A stretch of 64,000 nt of DNA from contig JAQFVV010012499.1 of the NCBI GenBank assembly GCA_028023455.1, forward strand, positions 2,736,584 through 2,800,583, in the 5' to 3' direction. Origin of the DNA: Epiperipatus broadwayi (taxonomy: Eukaryota; Onychophora; Udeonychophora; Euonychophora; Peripatidae). Shown here one piece after another: positions 1 through 11,817 of this stretch. A program made the position numbers and the translations under genes. The notes under the pieces were generated by a model that ran no database searches, was not told the DNA's origin, and saw nothing but the letters and a program-made list of their open reading frames with translations. Every line of letters begins with the position of its first letter. The stretch's first letter is position 1.

Positions 1-44
1 AGCAAAATATGTCTTTTATATATGCAACTTGTGAAAACCTTCAT

Positions 45-46
45 AT

Positions 47-122
<76 letters not shown>
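45..122. repeat. (TA)n microsatellite
   Basis: An almost pure TA dinucleotide run of about 78 bases. It sits at the outer edge of the left Gypsy LTR. The open frame of alternating Tyr and Ile over it is an artefact of the repeat. Confidence 0.95.
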
Positions 123-124
<2 letters not shown>

Positions 125-2524
125 CCGGTTAACATTTACTCTGTTATATGAGCATGCACATAAACTGAACATGAGGAGAAATATGGGGACATGCTGGAGT
201 AAGAAGAAATTTAAAACTTTACCGTAGCAGTGCTGTGGACACAGAAGATACTTATGGAAAGGTTGACTCTTACATACCTTTGGAGGATGACTCTAAATCA
301 ATCCCTCATGCCACTCTCAGAAGGAAATTTAACTCTCCTCCTGAAAGGATATGCAAGTTCAAATAATATTAGGGCCTATGTGCTGATAAATAATTATTCA
401 TACAATATAATAAATAAGTATCCTCATGAAAATAAAGATTTATGATCCAGTAAGAAGATATCCCATTCATTAGCTCAGCATACTCTTATACTCAGTTAAA
501 AGAATGGGGATCAGAAAACTTGCATAACAAACTAATATGGGGTTAGAGAAAGTAAATGATGAAAAAAATATGAAATATATGGCAGTAGTCGCTTTTATAC
601 TATAATATCTTTTATTAACCCAATACCCCTATCATTTATAACATAAATATAAAATTAAAGTTCCCAAATTGAATAAATATACAAACGAAATCATATAATA
701 CATAAATCATTTATAAAACAAATTATAAGCATATGGAAATACTTGTCGAGATAATGGTTAGATTAAATAAAGGAAATTTCATTTTTTTTTATAATAAAGT
801 ATATTAAATAAAGAATATGGGAGAGATAATGCTCTGTGGATATAAACTCACATGTGTGTAAAGCAAATAAAGAAAAAATATTGTTACATACAAGATATAT
901 TGGTTAGTGTACTTACATAAACATATTTATGAAGTGGGCATTACCTTGTTATAAAATAAACACACATATATAAAAAAAATAGTATACTCGACAAAGTTTG
1001 TAGGCTTCATTCTTCTATGGGTTTTGAGTGGGCAGTCTATCTGTTCATCGACTGCAACAAGGGCTGGACTTGACAGTGCTATAAGTTCATAGAATTAGTC
1101 ATCATCACTTTGGTGTTTGGGGATCTCAGCTGTTACATTCTGTAAGGATGACAGGAGCGGAGCTGGATGGATGCACTGAAGTCGGCTTCTATTCCATAAT
1201 CATTTTATAGGCAGGCAAATGTTTGATTGACATCTTTAAGTTGAAGAGACGGATATTAAATAGAATATTAAACACTATTGATCATCCTTCCTTGTTTTAA
1301 GAATCCTTGGTTAACTGCAGGCTTTGATGGCGTGTTGTAGTTAAGCCTCCATCAGAATCAACTGACTGGTTAACTGCTAGATTATTTGAATGATGGCTGG
1401 ATTAAGGTCTGTTGATTTAGAATGCCAGAATGAATATTAATTTTTTTCTTTTCTTATTAGAGTAAATCTTACAGCTTACAAGGTATCAGAATCAGCATGA
1501 TTAAAACAGTTGCATGACTTCACGTGGTTTCTAGAATAGCATTAACTTACCAAAATTAGAAATAGGCTTCCAATAAGATTTGCCTTAGCAACAGCAAGAC
1601 TAATGTGAACTGCTCTCTTTGAAAAGTAATGATAAAACTCTCTTTGAAAAGCAAAGGTGAATTGCCCTCTTTGAAAAAGTAAAGGTGAACTGCTTTCTTT
1701 GAAAAGCAAAAGTCAACTCCCTCTCGCAACTTCAGAACAGATATTTCCTCCTCAACACAAAAATTAATTAGCTTTTATTAATTGGTTTTAGTTTTACTAA
1801 TTGGTTTGGCCGATTTGTAAAACATTCCAATGTAATTGCCCAAGTGATCTCTAAAAATTTCATTTCCAATTAGTTTTATTTATATCCATTCAGATCACAA
1901 TTAAGAAATGATAACATCTTTTTACTTTTGATTAATTACATTATCAGAACCAAAGTTTTTTTTTTGTTTTAACAAAAAAAATGTTTTACATCACTTGAAC
2001 ATTCCTCTCTCCATGAATTATCACAAGTTTAATTAAACACTTTTGTCCAGTTAAAATTACTTTAGAGTGGACAGGAATCCAGAATGCCTTTAGGCTTTTT
2101 CTAAATTTAAGACAATCGGCCCCCTCCCTCACTCAAATACAACAGAAGAGAAAAATATCCATTAAAATTCCGATTCTGAAATTATTTTTAAATATTTTTA
2201 AATAACAGTATTTTAAATTCTCTCTTTTACATTGATTGTCAGCGCTCACAAAAAAATAAATAAATACATACTGATAAATTGTAGATACACATATTAGCAT
2301 TTCGTTTTAACAAACAAAACAAAAATCTTCAAAATTATAATTACATTTTGGAGTTTGTTTTTCTTAAAAAAAATAATAAAAAAAATAAACAAAAATCAAA
2401 CTTACAAATGCATATTTCTAAGCCTTTAAATATCGGCTTTAAACATATGTGTCTGTGAGTTTATATTATCACCAGAGCTCTCTCCCTCTCAATTTATAAC
2501 GAATATTGTTTGTATAAATTGTAT
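123..2524 (-). mobile_element. 3' LTR of minus-strand Ty3/Gypsy element
   Basis: Positions 123 to about 2327 match 7392-9599 in direct orientation over more than 2 kb, with scattered substitutions and small indels. The two copies flank a minus-strand gag-pol, so they are read as LTRs and this is the 3' one. On the minus strand a purine-rich tract (the complement of the CCCTCCCCTCTTT run near 2527-2539) sits next to a TTATAC sequence. This resembles the GAAGGGGGAAG-TTATGTG junction of the plus-strand element at 62407-62423. I therefore place the LTR start near 2524, although the other copy matches only from 2327. An LTR over 2 kb is long for Gypsy. The outer end is lost in the TA tract. Confidence 0.7.
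175..366 (+). other. Open frame antisense to the LTR, exon-like, with AATAAA
   Basis: A 64-codon plus-strand frame opens after a TGA at 172-174 and ends at TAA 364-366. Its composition looks coding, for example VDTEDTYGKVDSYIPLEDDS near the middle. A possible 3' splice site (accgtagCAG) ends at 230, and an AATAAA lies at 431-436. The other LTR copy keeps the same frame open at 7453-7641. The product is not recognised. It may be a captured terminal exon, an antisense LTR gene or chance. Confidence 0.3.
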
Positions 2525-2704
2525 AACCCTCCCCTCTTTAATGGCTATTTAAATAGTTTAGACTATTTACTCATTTAATCTTAGCTTGTGCTTGGCCACA
2601 TCAAACATGCCTGGCACAACACCCCTCTCTGACATGAGATGTTTAAATGGAGTTTATCATTTTAATGTCTTTATTATTAATCGTATTTTCCAAAATTTCA
2701 CATT

Positions 2705-3781
2705 TTATACTACGGGTTTCAAGGTTCTCACATTGTAAGTGCCCTTGATCCCTTGCTCTGTCTTAATGCAGAAAGCATTATTTCCTTTGCATTCCACAAT
2801 TTCAAATGAACCTTCATAAAGGTTACAGAATTTTTTAAACCAGAATTTTTCCGGTATACTTACATGGGGAGTCCTTACTATCACTCTATCCCCTATTTTG
2901 AATTGATGCTTTGACACACCCTTCTGTTTCTTTCTCATAGTGCTCATATGCTGCATTCAGTCATAAGCCTCCTTCCTGTCTGTTTCCATGTCCACAGTTT
3001 CACCTGTACCTTTGGGTAACTTCGTCTTAAACAACTTAGGGGCAGGTTTTCCGAAATGAAGATGCATTGGAGATAATCCTGTGGATTCGCTAACAGACCA
3101 ATTAATAAAGTCGAGTACTTGAGGTAACAGCTTGACCCACCCTCTATGGTTGTCTGGTAGATAAGTATGAAATAGTCTCCCTAGCTCCCACATAATCCAC
3201 TTGCAGGGGTTTGACTGAGGGTTGCTGATGGAGGTGAGTATATGTTTGATTCCCCATTTTTTTGTCCACTGTTTCTATTCTTCTGATATGAAGGGTGTCC
3301 CATGATCTTATAAAACAGTCTGAGGTTTCCCAATCTGTGGAAAATGCAGGAACCGCAGTACTTTAATAGTTTCTCAGGTAGTAGTCCTAGATAATGGATA
3401 AGTGGCCACAATTTGGAGAAAAGGTCATACACCACCAACAAGTATCTTTCCCAAATTGAAGGGTGGCAGAGGACCATAAAAATCGATGGCCATTATTTCC
3501 CTTGACTTTTGAGGTATAATCGACTCCATGGGATTTACATAACTTTTGTTGGGTGGTTTTGCCCTCAGGCAGATTTCACACTTGTTCATCACATACATTA
3601 CATCCCAGTGTATCTGTGGCCAATAAAACCAGTGCCTAAGGCAATATTCTGTTTTTGGAGTCCTGTAATGCTTGTATAAACAATGGATATATTGAATGAG
3701 AGAGTGCCTCATCTTCATTGGTACCACGACCCTCCATTCAGCTTTTCCTTCTTGAATTTGATAATGCAGTATTTCCTCCAC
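2705..3781 (-). pseudogene. Gypsy pol: integrase region, broken into several frames
   Basis: Read on the minus strand this is the integrase third of a Ty3/Gypsy polyprotein. In order it has an HHCC-like zinc-binding N-terminus (IHCLYKHY, then CEIC), the core strand containing AIDFYGPLPP with the first catalytic Asp, a later segment with WELGRLFHTYLPDNHRGW, and a C-terminal module with FKIGDRVIVRTPHVS resembling the GPY/F region. Each part is in a different frame: the pieces are 3425-3781, 3181-3477, 2957-3193 and 2705-2956. The stretch around the second Asp is scrambled by frameshifts, so integrase activity is lost. The motifs parallel the plus-strand element at 59957-62209, so the two belong to related lineages. 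Confidence 0.85.
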
Positions 3782-3877
3782 CAGTTTGTATCATTGCATG
3801 GTCCTTTCAGGTATTGAATCATCTCTTAGGGTTTTGTCCTGACACTGCATTATAATTTGATTTAAACCTGCCTCATC

Positions 3878-5224
3878 TCATTGTTCTATAGCTATCTGAG
3901 CCAGTTCATGCTCTATGGATTCATCCACACATAAGGTCATGTTCATCATGTACACTTGGTCCACATTTAAGTCCCTTTGCTGGAGAGGCACAGGATGGCA
4001 ACTTAAAGTATCAGCAACTACATTTTCAGCCCCTTTGCAGTACTGAACCATGTAATTGAACTCCTGGAAGAACAGACTCCATCTTATAATGTGGCTGTTA
4101 GTGAGGTAACTATTGTTGAGGAACTTTAAACTCTTGTGGTCAGTGATCACCACCACTTCAGATTCCAATAACATGGGTCGGAATTTCTGGAAAGCCCATA
4201 CAATGACTAGAGCCTACTTCTCTGTGATGGTGTAATTGATTTCTGGCCCTTTCAATAAACAGCTTAAGTAAAACACAACTCCCCTTCTTCCATGTGGGTT
4301 GGATTGAAAGTAGGACACACCCACCCCATACCCCCTCCTGTCAGTTTAGTGTAAAATGGTTTGCAAAAGACTGGGTATGCAAGCACCACCTGTTTTATGA
4401 ACCTCATCTTGACCCTTCCAAAGACTTCATCTTGATCTGCAGTCCAGTTCCACTTCATTTCCTTTCTGAGCAGCTTCAAACGAAGTTCCATTTGGCCAGC
4501 AAATTTTTCACAAAACCTGTTGTAAAAATGGCACATTCCTAAGAATGACTGAATCTGGCATTTAATTTTAGGCACAGGTAATTCTGTGATGGCCTTTATT
4601 TTATTGGGATGAGGTTTAATTCCTGTCTGGCTAACCAGATGACTCAGGAATTCAATCTCCTCTGATGTGAACACACTTTTCTTCATGTTTATCTTAATGC
4701 CCTTTTCCCTGCACTCTCTAAAGAATAATTCCAACTGCTGGAGATGCACCTCCAGTGATGTGGATGCCACAACTACATCATCCACATACAGAGTTATGAT
4801 TTTCTTTGTTTCTGCTGACAAAACTTGGTCCAGGCATCTTAGCAAACTGGCTCCACTGTTGACCAAACCAAAAGGCATTCAGTTAAATTGATAAGAATGC
4901 CTTCCATATCTAAAAGCTGTGCACTGACAGTCCTCTGGGTGCAGCTTGATCTGCCAATAACTGGCAGGCAAATCGAATGTTGAAAAGACTGTCTTTTCTT
5001 TAAACTTCATTAATAAATCATGCATGGGTGGAGGGATGGTACAATCAGGTATTGTGGCCCTATTGAGTTTCCAGGCATCTAAACATAGCCGGATGGCTCC
5101 ATTTTTTTCTTACAATAACTAGGGGATTGCAATAAGGAGAACATTTTTCAATAATTTCCCACTCCAACATCTGCTCCAACTGCTTCTCCACCTCCTCTTT
5201 AAACTGATGAGGTATAGGTTATGA
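3878..5224 (-). pseudogene. Gypsy pol: reverse transcriptase and RNase H, broken
   Basis: On the minus strand the longest open piece (4264-4878, 204 codons) holds the RT palm with MPFGLVN and the catalytic YVDD motif (YVDDVVVAS), followed by the thumb/connection segment (HFYNRFCEKF). The upstream RT fingers lie in another frame at about 4880-5220. RNase H is split: its start is disrupted around 4180-4330, and its end (ITDHKSLKFLNN, then NVVADTLSCHP) is in 3878-4174. Stops and frame changes separate every block, so this is a dead copy. Catalytic residues that can still be seen are the two Asp of YVDD. The order PR-RT-RH-IN is that of Ty3/Gypsy. Confidence 0.88.
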
Positions 5225-5873
5225 TCATGCTTGGAATGGTTCCCCTGGCTTTAGTTTCATTCTTTGTTGGTACCCCCCAATAATCTCAGGATTTTCTGAG
5301 AATATATCACTATAGTTCTGCAGTATTGCTTTAATTTTTTCTTGACCTTCCACAGAGACCAATCTCACTTCATTCACCTTTTCTACCAGAATATCTGTGA
5401 CAGCCTGATTAAGGCAACATGTCCATTCATCATGATATAGCTGAGGGGGGTAAAAATTTGTTTTTTCGGCTATTGCATACAACAATTTCCTTTTTGTAGT
5501 CTAATATACATTTGCTCCTATGCAAGAAGTCTGAACCGAACACCACCTCATGGATTAAACTGTTCATTGTTAAAAACACATGGGGGGTTACTTGACCATT
5601 GATTTCTAATTGCAGCCAGATTAGTCTCGGCACAAGTTTTACTTTACGATTGTTTGCTAGTGTTACTTGGGTGAGTTTCAATGGGAGGATCTCGACCTCT
5701 GGATTTTTTTTTAATATGCACTGGTATAATTCCTCAGATATCATGGAGATTTTACTCCCTGAGTCCAATAAAGCTGTTCCCTCAATCCCTTCCAGCAACA
5801 CTGTTATTTTAGGACAGTTTGGCAGAGCATAGTTCGGTACTCTGTCTTCCCATGAACATACTAGATTTGACAT
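5225..5873 (-). pseudogene. Gypsy pol: aspartic protease and linker
   Basis: The minus-strand frame 5430-5873 (147 codons) carries a retropepsin-like active site, ALLDSGSKISMIS, preceded by a hydrophobic strand (KITVLLEGI) and followed by a second strand region (EVVFGSDFLHRSKC). The DSG triad at about residue 36 of this frame is the catalytic motif. The next frame, 5225-5485, is the linker that normally precedes RT; it includes an ENPEIIGGYQQRMKL stretch matching the linker of the plus-strand copy. The frame break between them, near 5430-5485, inactivates the polyprotein. Confidence 0.8.
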
Positions 5874-6310
5874 TTCTTTCCCTGTTATTTTCTTGTTTTA
5901 TGCCTTCTCCTTTTCTTTTTAGCCTTGCTATGGCTGTACTCTTGTTTTGTCTCCTTTTCTGATCCCTCTTTATTACTTTGTTGAAGGTATTCACCATTTC
6001 TCTCCAATCTCCCTTCTATTTCATTTGACCTTTTCCTGCCCATATCTTTTATCTCCCTTGAAATATGGTTGAGGTCAAGTCTCACAGTGTTGATAAACCT
6101 TTTTATCTTTGCCATTAAGTTTTCATTTCCCCCCATGGGTTTTTCTTCACTTTGAGGCCCCATTGCTTCCTCTATTCTGCTTTCAGATCTTTGAATCTGG
6201 CTTTCTTCTGCCATTTCCCCAATTATTTTATCATGTTTTTCACTCATATCTATCTTTTTTTTTTGCTTTCTGGACTGTGATCTTGTCCACAAATATAGTA
6301 TTATTTTCAA
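5809..6310 (-). pseudogene. Gypsy gag remnant, lysine-rich, charged
   Basis: Minus-strand frames 5885-6310 (141 codons) and 5809-5997 lie directly upstream of the protease, where Gag belongs. The sequence is highly charged, with heptad-like stretches and a Lys/Arg-rich end (KAKKKRRRHK). No CCHC zinc knuckle is visible. It is much shorter than the Gag region of the plus-strand element (about 56594-58929), so much of Gag is deleted or out of frame. The assignment rests on position and composition, not on a conserved motif. Confidence 0.6.
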
Positions 6311-7391
6311 TTGATTATAAATGTACTTTGTTATATGACTTTAACTATATTTTATTTGATTAACCCTTAAGTCTATGGTTTAATGCTACTTTGATTAATT
6401 TAATTCTCTTTATTTATTTCTTTTCATAAAATTATTCAGTGCACGCTGTACCAAGCTCCTTTATCCCTACCATCATTTATTTCTCTTATTCATTTATTAA
6501 CTATAAATAACAAAATTATTCTGAGATCACCCTTCAAACACCAAGAAAATCATATAAAAACCAAGCTAACATCAAATTGTGCACGTATTGGAATTGTTTT
6601 CAAAACAAAATGAAAAGAAATTGATTGTGAATAGTATTACGATTCTGAATTGTTACATGCCATCAAAAACTAAATTCCCTATCATGCAACTTCACAATTC
6701 TACTTTATTCAATAAAGATTTACTTTCCCTTTTCTCTTTTTATAAAAAAAAAATCTTTATTTCCGCAGTCCGCCACTTGTTTTTATACAATGCGTAGTTT
6801 ACGCTTGTATACTATCATTTATTTTTACTATAAACACTTATGTATAGCTAAAACAATCTAAATCAATACTACTGTAGTGATGAAAGGTTGCTTCCAAAAC
6901 AAAATACAGTTTTTAAAGTTATTATTTATTAAGATTTGCCATCTGTTTTTATACAATAAGTAGTTTATACTTATATACTGTCATTTATTTTTATTAAATG
7001 CGCAGTTTATACTTTTATACTGCCTTTTATTTTTATTAAATACATATATACAACAAAATAAACTTAATCAGTATTATCATACAAAAAAACAAAACAAAAT
7101 TTAGAATTCTTATTTATAAAGATTCTCAATCATAAACTTTTTTATTTTAAATATGCACACATGGTAATATAATCTAAATGAGTACTACTGTAGTGACAAT
7201 TGTCACTTCAAAAACAAAACAAAGTTTAGAATTTTTATTTATTAAATTTCATAATCGTAAAAAGTGTCTCTAAAAAAAAATTGTTCCCAATACTTTTGAG
7301 ATTTTCTCTTTTCTTTAGATGTTTAGTGGCCATGTCTTTCTTATACTGGCCACGTTAAGTAAGGCCCAACATGTTGTAGGCACCAAAATTT
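6311..7391 (-). repeat. Gypsy 5' leader with degenerate tandem repeats
   Basis: This is the non-coding interval between the gag remnant and the 5' LTR. Related units can be seen near 6845-6945, 7045-7125 and 7165-7255; each has a ctactgtagtga or similar stretch followed by a Lys-codon-like aaaacaaaat run and ttatttattaa. A shorter unit based on tttttatacaat and tagtttatac recurs near 6778, 6948 and 7005. A GGCACCA near 7378-7384 could be the complement of a tRNA primer-binding site next to the LTR. No gene is seen. Confidence 0.45.
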
Positions 7392-9599
7392 TGATTCTAT
7401 ACTGGTTAACGTTTACTTTGTTAATATGAGCATGCGTATAAACCAAAAGTGAGAAATATGGCAACATGCCAGAGTAAGAAGAAATTCAAAACTTTACCAT
7501 AACAGTGCTATGGACACAGAAGATACTTATAGAAAAGTTGACTCTTACATACCTTTGGGGGATGACTCTAAATCAACCCCTTGTGCCACTCTCAGAAGGA
7601 AATTTAACTCTCCTCCTGAAAGGATATGCAAGTTCAAATAATATTAGGACCTGTGTGCCAATAAATAATTATTCATACAATATAATATATAAGTATCCTT
7701 GTGAAAATAAAGATTTATGATCCGGTAAGAGGGTATCTCATACTCTTATACTCAGTTAAAAGAATGGGGATCGGAAAACTCGCATAACTAACTAATATGG
7801 GGTTAGAGAAAGTAAATGATGAAAAAAATATGAAATATATGGCAGTAGTTGCTTTTAAACTGTAATATCTTTTATTAACCCAATATCCCCTACTATTCAT
7901 AACATAAATATAAGATTAAAGATCCCAAATTGAATAAATATACAAACGAAATCATATAATACATAAATCATTTATAAAACAAATTATAAGCATATTGAAA
8001 TACTTGTCGAGATAATGGTTAGATTAAATAAAGGAAATTTCATTTTTTTTATAATAAAGTATATTAAATAAAGAATATGGGAGAGATAATGCTCTGTGGA
8101 TATAAACTCACACATGTGTAAAGCAAATAAAAAAAATATTGTTATATACAAGATATATTGGTTTGTGTACTTACATAAACATATCTATAAAGTGGGCATT
8201 AATTTGTTATAAAATAAACACACATATATAAAAAAAATAATATACTCGACAAAGTTTGTAGGCTTCGTTCTTCTATGGGTTTTGAGTGGGCGGTGAATCT
8301 GTTCATCGACTGCAACAAGGGCTGGACTTGACAGTGCTATAAGTTCATAGAATTAGTCATCATCACCTTGGTGTTTGGGGATCTCGGCTGAAACATTCTG
8401 TATGGATGGCAGGAGCAGAGCTGGACGGATGAGCTGAAGTTGGCTTTCTATTCCATAATCATTTTATAGGCAAGAAAATGTTTAATTGGCATCTTTAAAT
8501 TGGAGAGACGGATATTAAATAGGATATTAAACAGTATAGATCATCCTTTCTTGTTTTAAGAATCCTAGGTTAACTGCAGGCTTCGATGGCATGTTGTAGT
8601 TAAGCTTCCATAAGAATCAACTGACTGGTTAACTGCTAGATTATTTGAATGATGGCCTGGATTAATGTCTGTTGGATTACCTAGAATGCCAGAATGAATA
8701 TATAATAATTTTACTACTTTCTTATTAGAGTAAATCTTATGGTTTACAAGGTATTGTGAATCAGCATGATTAAAACAGTTGCATGACTTCACGTGGTTTC
8801 TAGAATAGCATTAGATTCCCAAAATTAGAAATAGGCTTCCAATAAGATTTGCCTTAGTAACAGCAAGATGAAAGTGAACTGCTCTCTTTGAAAAGTAAAA
8901 AAGGGGGGGGGGGGGATGGTAAAACTCCCCCTTTTAAAAAGTAAAGGTGAACTGCCCTCTTTGAAAAGCAAAAGCCAATCCCTCTCGCAACTTCGGAACA
9001 GATATCCCAAAATAAATCCCACTCCTTCAACACAAAAATTAATTAGCTCTTATTAATTGGTTTTAGTTTTACTTAATTGGTTTGGCCGGTTTGTAAAACA
9101 TTCCAATGTAATCGCCCAAGTGATCTCTAAAAATTTTATTTCCATTTAGTTTTATTTATATCCATTCAGATCACAATTAAGAAATGATAAAATCTTTTTA
9201 CTTTTGATTAATTACATTATCAGAACTGAAGTTTTTTTGTTTTAATGAAAAAAATGTTTTACATAACTCGAACATTTCTCTCTCCATGCATTATCACAAG
9301 TTTAATTAAACTCTTTTGTCCAGTTAAAATTATTTTAGAGTTGACAGGAAGCCAGAATGCCTTTAGGCTTATTCTAAATTTAAGACAATGGGCCCCCTCC
9401 CTTGCTCAAATGCAACTGAAGAGAAAAATATCCATTAAAACTCCGATTCTGAAATTATTTTTAAATATTTTTAAATAACAGTATTTTAAATTCTCTCCTT
9501 TACATTGATTGTCAGCACTCGCAAAAAAATAAATAAATACATACTGACAAATTGTAGATACAGGTGTTAGCATTTCTTTTTAACAAACAAAACAAAAAT
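7392..9599 (-). mobile_element. 5' LTR of minus-strand Ty3/Gypsy element
   Basis: The direct-repeat partner of 123-2327, aligned over the whole length. Shared landmarks include the AATAAA-containing block near 7706, the blocks near 8260-8300 and 8850-9000, and the tail ending in aacaaacaaaacaaaaa at 9583-9599. At 9600 the sequence changes abruptly to an RTE LINE. The first 200 or so bases of the LTR, present in the other copy to about 2524, are therefore missing here. A G homopolymer lies at about 8896-8905. The two LTRs differ by clearly more than a few percent, which fits an old insertion. Confidence 0.75.
7453..7641 (+). other. Second copy of the antisense open frame in the LTR
   Basis: Matches the open frame at 175-366. 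It opens after a TGA at 7450-7452 and stops with TAA at 7639-7641. It contains MDTEDTYRKVDSYIPLGDDS and ends in RKFNSPPERICKFK, like the other copy. AATAAA follows near 7706. Several amino-acid changes separate the copies while the frame stays open. Function unknown. Confidence 0.3.
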
Positions 9600-10375
9600 A
9601 AGTGCTTTTCTCACATACTGGATGAGCCACCAGGTGATGCTGCAGAACCACCAAGAAGCCTATAAGTAATAAATTTCTATACAAAAATTCTGTATTAATA
9701 ATCTGACCAAGGTATTTGTAACTGTTAACTTCTTCTAATTCTTCATAATCAATTCTTTATTTTCAATATTTTGAGCAAAACTATCAAACATTACTTTAGT
9801 CTTTTTAACATTTATCTTTAGTCCTACTTTCCTACTTTCACCTGATAACTCCTGCAACATTTTCTGCAGCTCTGAAGCATTATTTGCAAAAACAACTATC
9901 ATCTGCAAAATCTAAATGACTTAAATACTCTCCATTTACTTTCACTCCTTTAGTTTCCCATTTAATCCACAAAATACTTCTTTGCAGCACTGCTGTAAAG
10001 AGTTTTGAGATATGAGTCACCTTTGTCTTACACCTTTCTCAATGTTGATTTTTCCAGTATCATTATGTAATCTTAATTGTTGCTGTTGCATTTTTATAAA
10101 TATTCTTTAAAATATGACAATATCCTGATCTATACCTTGATGATCCAATGCTTAATCACTGAAGAAATGTGTATATAGAATCGAATGCCTTTTTCATAAT
10201 CTACAAACTACAAAATAAGTACTGACAACCTCATATTCATTTGTCCTTTCTATAACTTCTCTCAATACTTGAATATGATCTACTGTACTAAAACCACCTT
10301 TTAAATCCAGCTTGTTCTCTTGGTTGGTGAAAATCCAAATCATTAACTGTAAGAATTTGTCTATGTTCTGAGCTG
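9600..10375 (-). pseudogene. RTE-type LINE, downstream part of reverse transcriptase, decayed
   Basis: Minus-strand sequence that continues the RT of the element at 10546-11720 but is full of stops and indels. Its complement parallels the RT of the plus-strand fragment at 41216-41700, including the region after the RQG motif (KLCTAVLQEVF there) and the LDYAYN segment that corresponds to the catalytic box. The block near 9690-9760 also matches the RTE fragment near 36165-36235. Its left end is cut by the Gypsy LTR at 9599. Confidence 0.65.
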
Positions 10376-10545
10376 AGCTAGAAAAGGGATAACCCCGTGC
10401 TGTTATAAAGTCATCATCGGTTGGTCATACCGGGGTTTGGGTTTGAATGCAGTTGGCGTTTTGGAATTTATTCTTAAACGTGGACTGGGTTTGAACTCGG
10501 GTACTGTGTATGAGTAAGCGTGGTGGATTTATACCGGTACAATAT
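10376..10545 (+). mobile_element. SINE-like insertion inside the RTE element
   Basis: The RT of the RTE element is interrupted by about 170 bases of clearly higher GC content. On the plus strand it contains GGGTTTGAACTCGGG (about 10487-10501), close to a pol III B box, and a similar GGGTTTGAATGC upstream. RT-like sequence resumes on both sides. A tRNA-derived SINE is the simplest reading; the exact ends and a target duplication are not resolved. Confidence 0.35.
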
Positions 10546-11004
10546 ATCAATTATAATTCCATAATTACCTGGAGCCTTTCCTTTCTTCATACATTTAATT
10601 GCATTTCTCACTTCTTCATTTAAAATTCTGGGCAATTCGGAAGATGTAATAGATATAGGAGGTACTTGTTCTTTATTACTATATAATTCTTGATAAAAAT
10701 CTTCTACCAATTTCATAATGTCATCCCTCTTTTTAGTAATAATTCCATCTTTTTTCCTTATTGCAGATATAAATTTCCTACCAATACCAAAATGTTGTTT
10801 TACATTCTTAAGACTTTTATTTTCTTCTACAGCTTTTCTTGCTAGTTCACAGTTATACTTTCTTATATCATTTTCAACTCTTTTCCGCACCATTTTACAA
10901 AATTCGAGATATTCAATTCTTTTTAATGCATCATTCTTGCATATCTTCATATTCCTTCTTTTCTTCATAAGTTCTCTAGTCTCAGTAGAAATTTTATTAG
11001 TCAA
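10546..11004 (-). pseudogene. RTE-type LINE, N-terminal part of reverse transcriptase
   Basis: A minus-strand frame following the endonuclease, with a one-frame shift near 11001-11004. It holds the basic linker typical between EN and RT (RELMKKRRNMKIC) and the early RT segment (EEVRNAIKCMKKGKAPGNYG), corresponding to the conserved KAPG region at the start of the LINE RT fingers. The frame then runs into the inserted sequence at 10545. Not functional as it stands. Confidence 0.8.
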
Positions 11005-11720
11005 TTGCTGCTTTTTCTACCAGCTATCTTTGTTGCAGTTTTTAAAAGTGTAGCAGTTATTTTCATATTAATTTCATTCAAATCTGAATCATGTTCAAAA
11101 TCTACTAATACTTGAAACCGATTTGTAAGTTCTAATTTAAATTCATTGGAATGTTTCTGAAGATTAGGAATATCAACTGTAAATATAGTTTTTCTTAATA
11201 ATTTTTGTCTCTCTAGTTTTACATTAACATGTATCTTACCCCTTACTAATCGATGATCACTTCCTGTGTTAAATTTATTAAGAACATTACAATCTTGAAA
11301 TATGTATTTCCTGTTAGTCAAAATATAATCCAATTCTGCTGTACCTTCATTTGGATGCTTCCATGTACATTTCCTTCTAACATTTTTCTCAAAAAAAGAA
11401 TTCATAATATAAAGTTTTTCCTTCTCTGCAAACTCCACAAGTCTATGTCCTCTCTCATTTCTATTACCATAACCAAAATTACCTACAACACTTTCATCTT
11501 TCATTTGTTTACCAATTTTAGCATTAAAATCTCCCATAACAATTTTAAAATGTTGTTTACTCTGATCAAAAGTCTTTTGTACATCCATATAAAAATCTTC
11601 TACTACTTCATCACTGTGAGAACTTGTTGGGGCATAAACCTGAATTATCTGCATTTGATATCTGCTATTAAGTTGTATAACTAATCTTGCCACTCTGTCT
11701 GATACACCATCAATCTCCAC
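11001..11720 (-). CDS. RTE-type LINE apurinic endonuclease domain (5'-truncated)
   Basis: A 239-codon minus-strand frame covering most of an APE-like endonuclease. It has QVYAPTS, then the conserved VMGDFNAKIG box with catalytic Asp and Asn, the TWKHPN block and the terminal GSDHRLVRGKI box with the catalytic SDH. These motifs are those of EEP-family endonucleases of RTE/BovB-type LINEs. The first part of the domain, including the early catalytic Glu, is missing because the element abuts (TA)n at 11735. This is the best preserved piece of the LINE but is only a fragment. It nicks target DNA to prime reverse transcription in active members. Confidence 0.88.
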   Translation of the reverse strand: MEIDGVSDRVARLVIQLNSRYQMQIIQVYAPTSSHSDEVVEDFYMDVQKTFDQSKQHFKIVMGDFNAKIGKQMKDESVVGNFGYGNRNERGHRLVEFAEKEKLYIMNSFFEKNVRRKCTWKHPNEGTAELDYILTNRKYIFQDCNVLNKFNTGSDHRLVRGKIHVNVKLERQKLLRKTIFTVDIPNLQKHSNEFKLELTNRFQVLVDFEHDSDLNEINMKITATLLKTATKIAGRKSSN

Positions 11721-11732
11721 AATATTGTTCTT

Positions 11733-11734
<2 letters not shown>

Positions 11735-11816
<82 letters not shown>
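11735..11816. repeat. (TA)n microsatellite
   Basis: About 82 bases of TA directly flanking the truncated 5' end of the RTE element. Confidence 0.95.

Positions 11817-11817
<1 letters not shown>

Noticed and set aside
11253-11684. 143-codon plus-strand frame opposite the LINE endonuclease.
   Set aside because: Antisense shadow of the clearly homologous endonuclease frame on the minus strand.
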